A DNA stretch of 41,319 nucleotides from Anaerolineae bacterium (lineage in GTDB: Bacteria > Chloroflexota > Anaerolineae > JAADDB01): positions 1 to 41,319 of the forward strand of contig WFQU01000173.1 of the NCBI GenBank assembly GCA_015486845.1, read 5' to 3'. This document shows, piece after piece, positions 16,835-24,423 of this stretch. Every line of letters starts with the position of its first letter. Position 1 is the first letter of the stretch. A program made the position numbers and the translations under genes. The notes under the pieces are model-generated. The model ran no database searches. It worked only from the letters and a program-made list of their open reading frames with translations, and was not told where the DNA came from.

Positions 16835-17962
16835 ATGCACATTGTGTTAGATGGCCGTCCAATTCAAGATCATTTCCCCGGCATAGGCCGTTACGTTTAC
16901 GAATTGGCCCGCGTTCTGCCTGCCTTAGCACCACAATACCGTTTCACACTGCTTTACCAGCCGACTGCACCGAACCATCTCTTCCCGTTGAATGCGCTGC
17001 CGGCGGATTTGATCCGCCAGCCGGTGGACGCATCGCCATTCAATTTATGGCAACACTGGCGGGTTCCAGCGGTGCTGCGTCAGTTGCGGCCGGATATCTA
17101 CCACGCGACCTATTACATGATGCCGTTTCGCCCCGGCGTGCCGACACTGCTCACCGTTTACGATGATATTCCCGGCCGTTTCCCCCATTACTTTCCAACC
17201 TGGAAACATTTTTTCATCGAAGAATCAAAACAGATAGCATTGCGCATAGCGGGGCATATCGTCGCCATCTCCGAGCAAACCCGCCAGGATATCAGTCGGC
17301 GTTACCGTATCGCCGCGCAACGGTTCACGGTGATCCCGTTAGCCGCAGATGAACGATTTCGGCCTCAGCCAGCCGCAGCATTGATCACCTCGCGAAAGAA
17401 ATATGCGCTGCCGGACGCTTATTTCCTCTACATCGGCAGCAACAAGCCGCACAAGAACTTGCTCACTTTAGTACAGGGATTACACCGGGCAAAAGAAACC
17501 GATCCAGATGTGCCACCACTGGTCATTGCCGGCCCCTGGGACGACCGTTACAACGCCGTGAAGCAATACATCCGGGGAAAAAGGCTGCAAAACAATGTCA
17601 TCTTCCTTGGCATGGTGCCGGACGATAATTTGCCGGCGCTTTACGCAGGCGCCACCGCTTTTCTTTTCCTTTCCCGTTATGAAGGCTTTGGTCTGCCTGT
17701 ATTGGAAGCAATGGCTTGCGGAACACCGGTCATTTGCGCCCGCAGCGCCAGTTTGCCGGAAGTCGGCGGCGAGGCAGTGTTATACGTTTCCCCGGATAGT
17801 CCGCAGCAACTGGCACGAGAAATGGGACGCGTTGGACGAGATGAAGCGCTGCAACAGACTTTGAGCGAACGCGGTTTAGCCCGAGCGGCTCTGTTTTCCT
17901 GGACCGAGAGCGCCAAACAGACTATAACTATTTACCGTTCCCTTTATCGGCAACATCATTAA
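16835..17962 (+). CDS. GT4-family glycosyltransferase
   Basis: 375 aa from MHIVLDGRPI. This ATG has AGGTG 5 nt upstream; another in-frame ATG at 16820 would add five residues. GT-B fold enzyme: the N-terminal acceptor domain begins DGRPIQDHFPGIGRYVYELA, a glycine-rich loop typical of GT4. The C-terminal donor domain has FLYIGSNKPHKNL, VIFLGMVPDDNLPALY and the EX7E motif (Glu283 and Glu291 in EGFGLPVLEAMACGTPVI). It transfers a sugar from an activated nucleotide donor, probably in surface polysaccharide or glycolipid synthesis. Donor and acceptor are unknown. No signal or TM segment; monocistronic, ending 64 bp before a repeat island. Confidence 0.92.
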   Translation: MHIVLDGRPIQDHFPGIGRYVYELARVLPALAPQYRFTLLYQPTAPNHLFPLNALPADLIRQPVDASPFNLWQHWRVPAVLRQLRPDIYHATYYMMPFRPGVPTLLTVYDDIPGRFPHYFPTWKHFFIEESKQIALRIAGHIVAISEQTRQDISRRYRIAAQRFTVIPLAADERFRPQPAAALITSRKKYALPDAYFLYIGSNKPHKNLLTLVQGLHRAKETDPDVPPLVIAGPWDDRYNAVKQYIRGKRLQNNVIFLGMVPDDNLPALYAGATAFLFLSRYEGFGLPVLEAMACGTPVICARSASLPEVGGEAVLYVSPDSPQQLAREMGRVGRDEALQQTLSERGLARAALFSWTESAKQTITIYRSLYRQHH

Positions 17963-18026
17963 TTCTCACCGTCCATGCGACAGGCTGAAAAACCTGCACT
18001 TCTCCAATTCGTAATTTTCCCATTTC

Positions 18027-18690
18027 TTCTGTACAATTCGGTATAGAGGCTATTATGCAAAAGCTTCGGCATGGGCCTGCGGCCTGCCTGTGCGGACACG
18101 CAGACAGGCGCACCACAGCGGCTGAAAACGCCCCCTATTCCCCAACCTTGGAGAGAGCACAACACCCCCAGAATTGGGGGCCGAGGGGCGATTATTCGGC
18201 GCCCAGCGACTAAAAGTCACGGCAACGTCTGCAAAATCGCCCTACGGCGATTAGCTTGCAACCTGCGCAGGCAGGTTTCGCAGTTGTAGCAGCGATTTCT
18301 GATCGCCGGCTCAACACTAGCCCCCTTTCAGGGAGCTTCTTAGCGACGTAGCACGGGGATTTGCCCCCCGTGCGCTTGGGCGGAAGACCCCGTCGAATAG
18401 AAGTTCAACTTCTCGCAGAAGTTGAACTTCTTAAATAGGGCCTAATTTTTTATCTGCGTGCGCAGCCTGCGTTGATCAGCGTTCTATTTTTCGGAGGAGA
18501 GGGTAGCCGAAGGCAATGCCTTCAGCTACCCTTCAGAGAAGTTTATTTTCAAGGTAGTTATCATGAGCCTACGGCACACCACAGCGGCTAAAAATTTACG
18601 ACTGGCGTCGAGCCTTTAGGCGGCTTGGCAGCGTCAACACCGGCTAAAGCCTCCACTCCAGTACCGTGGCGCTCTATTTTCAATGGAGAG
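18027..18690 (+). repeat. repeat island 7 (copy E and accessory modules)
   Basis: No gene. Positions 18070-18200 are an inverted relative of 9780-9930, including the CAGGC/GCCTG module. Positions 18231-18305 are an inverted copy of 9309-9390. Copy E: C-rich hairpin 18319-18337 (one unpaired position), GCACGGGG hairpin 18351-18373 and 33-nt double palindrome 18399-18431. Positions 18440-18500 are the A-rich/SD module (plus), ending TTTTTCGGAGGAGAGG. Positions 18540-18665 repeat the left part of the structured element. Positions 18671-18690 (CTCTATTTTCAATGGAGAG) end in the SD used by the trehalase gene. Confidence 0.8.
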
Positions 18691-18700
18691 TATTACAAAC

Positions 18701-20227
18701 ATGCATACAGAGATTCTACAAACCTTCTCAGAACAGGTCACAGCAACACATCATTACGTGCAACAAAATTGGCCGCTTCTCACCCGCCGGGACGATCCTG
18801 CGGAAAAAGACCGTCTCGTCATGCCAGAACCTTACATCGTGCCCAGCCAAGAGCAATTCCCGTACCTTTTCTATTGGGATAGCTATTTCACTTTGGTCGG
18901 ATTAATACCCGACGGGCAGGGCACCTTGGCGCGGCAAATCGTGGACAATTTCATTTACCAGATTGAGCGCTATAAAACCACTTTGAACTACACGGCCCAA
19001 GACGCACTGCATCGGAGCCAATCGCCCTACCTGAGCAGCATGATCACAGAGGTATACAAATTACGGGGAAATCGTCATTGGCTCTATCACGCTTATCAAA
19101 TGCTGCGCAAAGAGTACCAGGAAGTGTGGATGAAAACGCACAAAGACGAGAAAACTGGTTTGAGCCGCTATATCGACATCGACGCCCCTGACGATCCCCG
19201 GCGTAGCATTTACGAATCGGGTTGGGATTTCAGTTCCCGCTGGGGCGGCCGGTCTCTCCAAATAGCACCGGTGGACTTGAATAGCAACCTCTATCTTTAC
19301 GAAATGGACCTGGCGCGTTTAGCATGGCTGCTGGAGCTACAACACGAAGGCAATCGATGGGAAAGGGATGCCAAGGAACGCGCTGCCTGGATGCAAGAGC
19401 TCTTTTTCGACGCCCAAGAAGGTCTTTTCGGTGATTACGATTTGCAACAGAAGAAACTCTCGCCGCGCTGGAGTTTGGCTACTTTCTCGCCCCTCTTCGC
19501 TGGCTTAGCAACCTCGCAACAGGCGGCGCAAGTAGTCGCTAATTTGCCCCGTTTCGAAACGGATTTTGGCCTGCGCACCACGCTGCAGCGTTACGGCGAG
19601 GATTGGGGACAATGGGATACGCCCAACGGCTGGGCACCGCTGCACTGGATCGCCGTGAACGGATTGCGCCGCTACGGTTATTTCCAAGAGGCAGCCCGCA
19701 TCGCCTGCAAATGGTTAACACTGAATGCGGCAGAACAAGCCCGCACCGGAAAAATGTGGGAAAAGTATGATGTCGTGGCCGGCAACGCCGACGCGGTCAG
19801 CCCGGACTATCCGCAACAGCACGGCTTTGGCTGGACCAACGGGGTCTACTCGGCGCTGCTCAGCCGGGTTATCGGTGGGTTAGATTATGATCCGGCCGGC
19901 AAGCAGATCGTGATTGAGCCGCTGTTGAGCCACACTTTGGCCGGCAGTTCGTTCCATGCCGTGTACCACAACTACCTCTCGGCCAAGCTCACGTTGCAGT
20001 GGACCATAGCCGGCGATGGCCATGGCATCCGGTTGTACGTTCAAGCCGAGCCAACGATGCAAAAAATACAACTGCGCCTGCGGGATGAACTGGGACAGCC
20101 TGGCCGAGCTTTGCTGAACGGCCAGCCGGTCACCCTGGAACGAGAAGAGACACCATACCCTCGGCGCACCTTGACGCTTACTAACCTCAAGGCCTTTGAC
20201 TTGGCCTGGAACAGCACCGGGCAATGA
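18701..20227 (+). CDS. GH37 trehalase-like glycoside hydrolase
   Basis: 508 aa from MHTEILQTFS; GGAGAG lies 10 nt before this ATG, which makes it likelier than the in-frame ATG at 18683. The (alpha/alpha)6 GH37 family hydrolyses trehalose to two glucoses. Both family signatures can be recognised: EQFPYLFYWDSYF (51-63) and QWDTPNGWAP (304-313). The catalytic acid is Asp176 in ESGWDFSSRW and the likely base Glu354 in KMWEKYDV, so the active site is complete. No signal peptide, so it probably acts in the cytoplasm, for instance on trehalose accumulated as an osmolyte. Related alpha-glucoside specificity cannot be excluded. It is the first gene before argH (70 bp gap); its ribosome-binding site comes from repeat sequence. 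Confidence 0.88.
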   Translation: MHTEILQTFSEQVTATHHYVQQNWPLLTRRDDPAEKDRLVMPEPYIVPSQEQFPYLFYWDSYFTLVGLIPDGQGTLARQIVDNFIYQIERYKTTLNYTAQDALHRSQSPYLSSMITEVYKLRGNRHWLYHAYQMLRKEYQEVWMKTHKDEKTGLSRYIDIDAPDDPRRSIYESGWDFSSRWGGRSLQIAPVDLNSNLYLYEMDLARLAWLLELQHEGNRWERDAKERAAWMQELFFDAQEGLFGDYDLQQKKLSPRWSLATFSPLFAGLATSQQAAQVVANLPRFETDFGLRTTLQRYGEDWGQWDTPNGWAPLHWIAVNGLRRYGYFQEAARIACKWLTLNAAEQARTGKMWEKYDVVAGNADAVSPDYPQQHGFGWTNGVYSALLSRVIGGLDYDPAGKQIVIEPLLSHTLAGSSFHAVYHNYLSAKLTLQWTIAGDGHGIRLYVQAEPTMQKIQLRLRDELGQPGRALLNGQPVTLEREETPYPRRTLTLTNLKAFDLAWNSTGQ

Positions 20228-20297
20228 TTTTAACAACAAATCACAGAACGCTTTTGCGGGTAACGTGCGTCACGCACAAACCAAAAAGGGGATAATC

Positions 20298-21698
20298 ATG
20301 CCTGAGAATAAACTTTGGGGGGGACGATTTAGCCAGGAAACGGCAGCCCTGATGCGCAAATTCAACGATTCCCTGCCTTTCGATTACAAAATGTGGCAGG
20401 CGGACATTCATGGCAGCATGGCTTACGCCCGAGCCCTGGCCAATGCCGACCTCATCAGTTCGGAAGAACAGGACAAGCTGTTGGCCGGACTGCAACAAGT
20501 GTGGCAGGAATGGACTGCCGGCACTTTTGTCACCCAGCCCGGCGATGAAGATATCCACACTGCCGTCGAACGCCGTCTAACGGAGATCGTCGGGGCAGTG
20601 GGCGGTAAACTGCACACCGGCCGTAGCCGCAACGACCAGGTCGCCACTGACCTGCGCCTTTACTTATTAGGCGAAATCGACCAGCTTAACCAGGAACTCA
20701 CCCTATTGCAGCAAAGCAGCGTTACCGTTGCCCGGCGCGAGATCGATCAGCTCATGCCTGGCTACACCCATTTACAACCGGCCCAACCGGTGCGCTTCAG
20801 CCATTGGCTGCTGGCCTACTTCTGGATGTGGCAGCGGGATTGGGAACGGCTGCGGGATTTACGCCGCCGGGTGAGCGTTCTGCCATTAGGCAGTGGTGCC
20901 CTGGCCGGTAATCCTTTCCCTATCGACCGGGAGGCATTGGCCGAGGCGTTAGGCTTTGCGACGGTTTCACCTAACAGCATTGATGCAGTAAGCGATCGGG
21001 ATTTCGCGCTGGAATTCTTGGCCTGGGCCGCACTCTTGGGCACACATTTGAGCCGCATTGCCGAGGATTTGATCCTATGGTCCAGCCACGAATTCGGGTT
21101 CGTCACGTTGGCGGACGCTTACAGCACCGGTTCCAGCTTGATGCCCCAGAAGAAGAACCCCGATTCGCTGGAATTGTTGCGCGGCAAAAGCGGCCGGCTC
21201 ACTGGCAATCTCACCCGGCTATTGGTGGTGATGAAAGGATTGCCCACGGCGTATGATAAAGATTTGCAGGAAGACAAAGAGCCGCTTTTCGATAGCGCCG
21301 AGACGCTCCACATCGGCTTGGCGGTACTGGCCGGCGTTTTGGAAACAATGACCTTGCATCCAAAACGTCTGCGCGCCGCGCTGACCGATGAGCTGTTGGC
21401 CACCGATCTGGCCGACTATTTGGTGCGCCGCGGCATTCCTTTCCGGCAAAGCCATCATCTGGTCGGACAAGTAGTGCGGTTAGCGGAAGAAAGCCATCGT
21501 TCGTTACACGAGATTCCATTAGCCGAACTACAACGCATCTCACCGCGTTTCCAGGCGGATGTGGCTCAGGTTTGGGATCCAGACGCGGCGGTCGAGCGTA
21601 AAATGACGGCCGGAGGCACGGCCCGCACTGCCGTACAACGACAGTTGACCGCAGCCGAAACTTTGTTGGCCCAACGGAAGGCGTCACCTTGGAAGTAG
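20298..21698 (+). CDS. argH: argininosuccinate lyase
   Basis: 466 aa from MPENKLWGGRF, with AAAGGGGA upstream; a longer in-frame extension would overlap the trehalase end and lacks similarity. ArgH splits argininosuccinate into arginine and fumarate. Motifs of the fumarase/aspartase superfamily are present: LHTGRSRNDQVATDLRLY, PGYTHLQPAQP with His158, and the signature GSSLMPQKKNPD starting at residue 278 with the catalytic-loop serines 279/280. Length and motifs are normal. The stop overlaps the next gene (GNAT) by 10 bp, indicating translational coupling. Other arginine genes are not in the window. Confidence 0.97.
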   Translation: MPENKLWGGRFSQETAALMRKFNDSLPFDYKMWQADIHGSMAYARALANADLISSEEQDKLLAGLQQVWQEWTAGTFVTQPGDEDIHTAVERRLTEIVGAVGGKLHTGRSRNDQVATDLRLYLLGEIDQLNQELTLLQQSSVTVARREIDQLMPGYTHLQPAQPVRFSHWLLAYFWMWQRDWERLRDLRRRVSVLPLGSGALAGNPFPIDREALAEALGFATVSPNSIDAVSDRDFALEFLAWAALLGTHLSRIAEDLILWSSHEFGFVTLADAYSTGSSLMPQKKNPDSLELLRGKSGRLTGNLTRLLVVMKGLPTAYDKDLQEDKEPLFDSAETLHIGLAVLAGVLETMTLHPKRLRAALTDELLATDLADYLVRRGIPFRQSHHLVGQVVRLAEESHRSLHEIPLAELQRISPRFQADVAQVWDPDAAVERKMTAGGTARTAVQRQLTAAETLLAQRKASPWK

Positions 21699-22129
21699 AA
21701 ATCCGAGAAGTCGGCATCGAAGCCTATGACCAGATTATCGCATTGTGGCAGGAAGCCGGGCTGTCCTATCGTCCCCGGGGCCGGGATAGCCACACTGCTT
21801 TCGCCCGGCAATTAGATTCCGGCTGCGAACACCTGTTGGCGGCCTTTCTGCCCGGCAACCAAGAAATAGTGGGCGTCGTCGTTGTTACCGATGATAGCCG
21901 CAAAGGATGGCTGAACCGTTTAGCGGTTGCGCCGGCCTACAGGCAGCGTGGCCTGGCCAAACAGTTGATCGCGGCTGCGGAAGCATTCCTGCAAGCGAAA
22001 GGACTGCGCATTTGGACCGCCCTCATCGAAACGTGGAATGCGCCATCGTTGGCGCTTTTCAGGTCTGCCGGCTACCATATTCACGACGACATCGTTTACG
22101 CCAGCAAACGGGAAAGCCCGGAGGTCTGA
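21689..22129 (+). CDS. GNAT family N-acetyltransferase
   Basis: 146 aa starting at a TTG that overlaps the end of argH; GGAAGG lies about 7 nt upstream. Acetyl-CoA-binding motif A is clear: LNRLAVAPAYRQRGLAKQLI with the pyrophosphate loop RQRGLA at 85-90. The C-terminal motif B region is LALFRSAGYHIHDD. GNAT enzymes move an acetyl group to an amine on a small molecule or protein; here the acceptor is unknown. Coupling to argH could hint at an amino-acid-related substrate, as with N-acetylglutamate synthases, but the protein looks like a generic RimI/YpeA-type member. It is convergent with the CAP gene, with 2 bp between stop codons. Confidence 0.88.
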   Translation: MEVEIREVGIEAYDQIIALWQEAGLSYRPRGRDSHTAFARQLDSGCEHLLAAFLPGNQEIVGVVVVTDDSRKGWLNRLAVAPAYRQRGLAKQLIAAAEAFLQAKGLRIWTALIETWNAPSLALFRSAGYHIHDDIVYASKRESPEV

Positions 22130-22131
22130 TA

Positions 22132-23694
22132 CTACCAGGAGGCCCAGGGCAGAAAGCTGTGCTGTGACAACGTCGTGCTGCCTAAGTTGATAACACGACT
22201 GACATTGCCGGCCCGGTCACGATAACGAACAGCGTAATCGGCCACATCCGCCCCAGAAACGGTATAGGTCGCACTGTAAGGCAGCCAGGGCCTGTTCGTC
22301 AAAGTCGCCAGAGGGCCAATTTGCATCTCGGCAACGCCGGAAAGATCGTCGTAGGCAGGTAAAAGGAGCGTTTCCCTGGCCGAATCGTTGCTACTGAGCA
22401 ACAAATTTCCCCACGGGGCCCGGTTATCGTAGCCAATAGTCATACTGTACACCGGCGAAATGGTTGCCCTATTTTCCAGCCAATAGCGGGCATACAGCGA
22501 TATGTCGATGCTATGTGCGCTTTGAATCTGCCAGGGAATATCCTTGCTTACTGGATTCCACTTGGCGCCGGCAAAGTCGGGGTGATCACTCACCTGGGCA
22601 TATTGGCCGCCGGATGGTGGCACCAAATGAATATGCAACCGACTTTGGCGCGTGTACACCCGGCGATGCGTCGTGCCAAAATCAATCTGCGCGGCGGCGT
22701 TTGCTTCCGGCGTAGGCGTAGGCGTCGGCGTCACCGTGGGCACGGGTGTAGAAGTCGCCGGGGGTGTCGGCGTGGGCGTGGGCGTCCACGTGGCCGTGGG
22801 CACTGGCGTGGCTGTGCCGGAGGTGCTGTTTTCCACCACAATAGTATCCTGAGCCGTAACAAGGGCCGTATCATGGCGTAAGCGAACATAAACGGTGCGC
22901 ACGCCGTTTCCCGGCAACAAGGTCCAGTCCAGATCCGATTGAAACGGTTGCCAGGCAGCGTCATGGAAATCGGCGTAATTAGAAATTTGCATCGCAGAAG
23001 CCCAACCATTACCGTAAAGGTAAAGGGAAACCTGCGCGCTGTTCGTGCTGTACGCTTCGTTATCGATGATTACCGGGTAAACTGTGTTGCGCATGCCGAA
23101 ATCTTGCGTCCAATAGTAATAGTAGGGGCCAAACGTATCACCAGCATCGTAAACAAGGCCAACGCCAATTTCGTTGAAATAGGCGCTAAGAATGTTTAGT
23201 CGATGATCGCTTTGCATCCAGCTATAGAGCAGAGCCCACGGCTCTGTAAAGCCGGCTGCGATATTCTCGCCGGCCAACTGCCAACCGGTGTACCCGGCTC
23301 GGCGAATGCGATCCGCTAAAGTGCTGCCGTCAGAACTAATGTGACTGAAAAAATCGTTATCGGCCATGTCCTGGCTATGCAATCGGGCTGCTGTACGCAA
23401 TTTGGGATTGAACTTGAGGGGCGGCAAGCCGTTTTCGCGACGCGTCAAATTCGTCCGATGGATCAATTCCCACTCTTTGGCCTCTAATTCTGCCGCGGAG
23501 GGTGTAGAAGCCCCCCCGACGTACCCCAGCGGTGCGACTTGACTGCGGTATATGCGACCCCAAGCCGTCAAAGAACTCAACGGCCAGGTAGAAGTTATGG
23601 CTATCTGCTGGGGCTGGGCAGCAATGGCCGACCACGGCAAACTGACAACCATGAAAAGAAAGAAGCGCAAGCTCCATTGTAAACCACGTTTCAT
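22132..23694 (-). CDS. secreted CAP/SCP-domain protein with Thr/Pro linker
   Basis: 520 aa. A signal peptide spans residues 1-26 (ending AIAA), and GAGGAGAGG precedes the ATG. The CAP (YkwD-like) domain spans about 72-205: LIHRTNLTRRENGLPPL, LHSQDMADNDFFSH with His106, AGENIAAG with Glu143, SDHRLNIL with His164, and YWTQDFG. A region of beta-strand-rich repeats follows. A low-complexity TPTPTP linker spans 295-330, and another beta-rich domain of about 180 residues has two W-containing repeats resembling the pre-linker part. The C-terminus SFLPWASW may be a diverged form of the YLPL-type tail of the subtilase. Likely an extracellular or wall-associated protein. CAP activity in bacteria is mostly unknown, so no reaction is proposed. 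Confidence 0.9.
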   Translation of the reverse strand: MKRGLQWSLRFFLFMVVSLPWSAIAAQPQQIAITSTWPLSSLTAWGRIYRSQVAPLGYVGGASTPSAAELEAKEWELIHRTNLTRRENGLPPLKFNPKLRTAARLHSQDMADNDFFSHISSDGSTLADRIRRAGYTGWQLAGENIAAGFTEPWALLYSWMQSDHRLNILSAYFNEIGVGLVYDAGDTFGPYYYYWTQDFGMRNTVYPVIIDNEAYSTNSAQVSLYLYGNGWASAMQISNYADFHDAAWQPFQSDLDWTLLPGNGVRTVYVRLRHDTALVTAQDTIVVENSTSGTATPVPTATWTPTPTPTPPATSTPVPTVTPTPTPTPEANAAAQIDFGTTHRRVYTRQSRLHIHLVPPSGGQYAQVSDHPDFAGAKWNPVSKDIPWQIQSAHSIDISLYARYWLENRATISPVYSMTIGYDNRAPWGNLLLSSNDSARETLLLPAYDDLSGVAEMQIGPLATLTNRPWLPYSATYTVSGADVADYAVRYRDRAGNVSRVINLGSTTLSQHSFLPWASW

Positions 23695-23829
23695 TACTAA
23701 CCTCTCCTCGCGTAACCTGTTACCTCTATTCTTAACTATAAACGCCAGACAAAAGAAAGGAAATGGGAGAGAGGAACCATTGTTGTTCTGTAAATAGGAG
23801 GTGACAAAACGTCAGGTTGCCAGTCACAA

Positions 23830-23858
23830 TAGACTTCTATACTTCATCATGGTATACT
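23830..23858 (+). promoter_or_regulatory. promoter of the yqeY operon
   Basis: TAGACT (-35, 23830-23835) and TGGTATACT (extended -10, TATACT at 23853-23858) are separated by 17 nt. They lie about 86 nt upstream of yqeY and just before a decayed palindrome. Confidence 0.55.
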
Positions 23859-23877
23859 TAGAAAAGTGTCTCCCTTC

Positions 23878-23910
23878 AGAAATTCAACGCCTGCGAGAAG
23901 TTGGACTTCT
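23878..23910 (+). repeat. decayed solo copy of the 33-nt double palindrome
   Basis: It has the same length and spacing as the seven intact copies and an identical GCG loop, but its two arms no longer match fully (AGAAATTCAACGCCT against AGAAGTTGGACTTCT). It is alone, without the other hairpins, and lies in the 5' leader of the yqeY operon. The rest of 23695-23943 is unremarkable. Confidence 0.7.
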
Positions 23911-23943
23911 AAAGGGATTAACGAGTTGAAAAGGAATTGACCA

Positions 23944-24402
23944 ATGCGACTAGAAGAACAGATCAATGCAACGTTGAAAGAGGCCATGATAGCCCGTGAC
24001 GACATCCGGAAACGCACGTTGCGCATGCTCAAAGCGGCCATCACGATGGCTAAGAAAGCAACAGCGAATCATGATTTAAGCGACCAGGATATCTTGGTTT
24101 TGATCGGGAAGCAAATCAAACAGCGGCAAGACGCCATTATCGAGTATAGCAAAGTCGGCCGGGAAGACTTAGCCCAAGCTGAGCGAGAAGAGCTGCAAGT
24201 ATTGCAGAAATTCATGCCGGAACAACTAACGGAAAAGGAGATTCGCGAGCGAGCAAAAGCGGTTATTGCCGAAGTAGGTGCAAAGAGCCTGGCTGATTTC
24301 GGCAAAGTGATGAAAGCCTTGATGGCCGATTTGCGCGGCCAGGCTGACGGGCGTCTTGTCAATAAGGTTGTGCGCCCCTTATTGACTCACGACCAAAAAT
24401 AA
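23944..24402 (+). CDS. yqeY: GatB/YqeY domain protein
   Basis: 152 aa, the normal length of YqeY proteins, which share a domain with the tRNA-amidotransferase subunit GatB and the tail of some GlnRS. The start ATG has AAAGGAAT upstream. Recognisable segments are MRLEEQINATLKEAMIARD, the RTLRMLKAAI helix, QRQDAIIEYSKVGREDLA, FMPEQLTEKEI and GKVMKALMADLRGQADGRLVN, the conserved C-terminal helix. It probably binds tRNA or assists Gln/Asn-tRNA metabolism, but its biochemical role is not established. It is the first gene of a plus-strand operon with an HD phosphohydrolase, ybeY and dgkA, with only 21 bp before the next start. Confidence 0.93.
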   Translation: MRLEEQINATLKEAMIARDDIRKRTLRMLKAAITMAKKATANHDLSDQDILVLIGKQIKQRQDAIIEYSKVGREDLAQAEREELQVLQKFMPEQLTEKEIRERAKAVIAEVGAKSLADFGKVMKALMADLRGQADGRLVNKVVRPLLTHDQK

Positions 24403-24423
24403 GACGTTTAGCCGGATAACATT

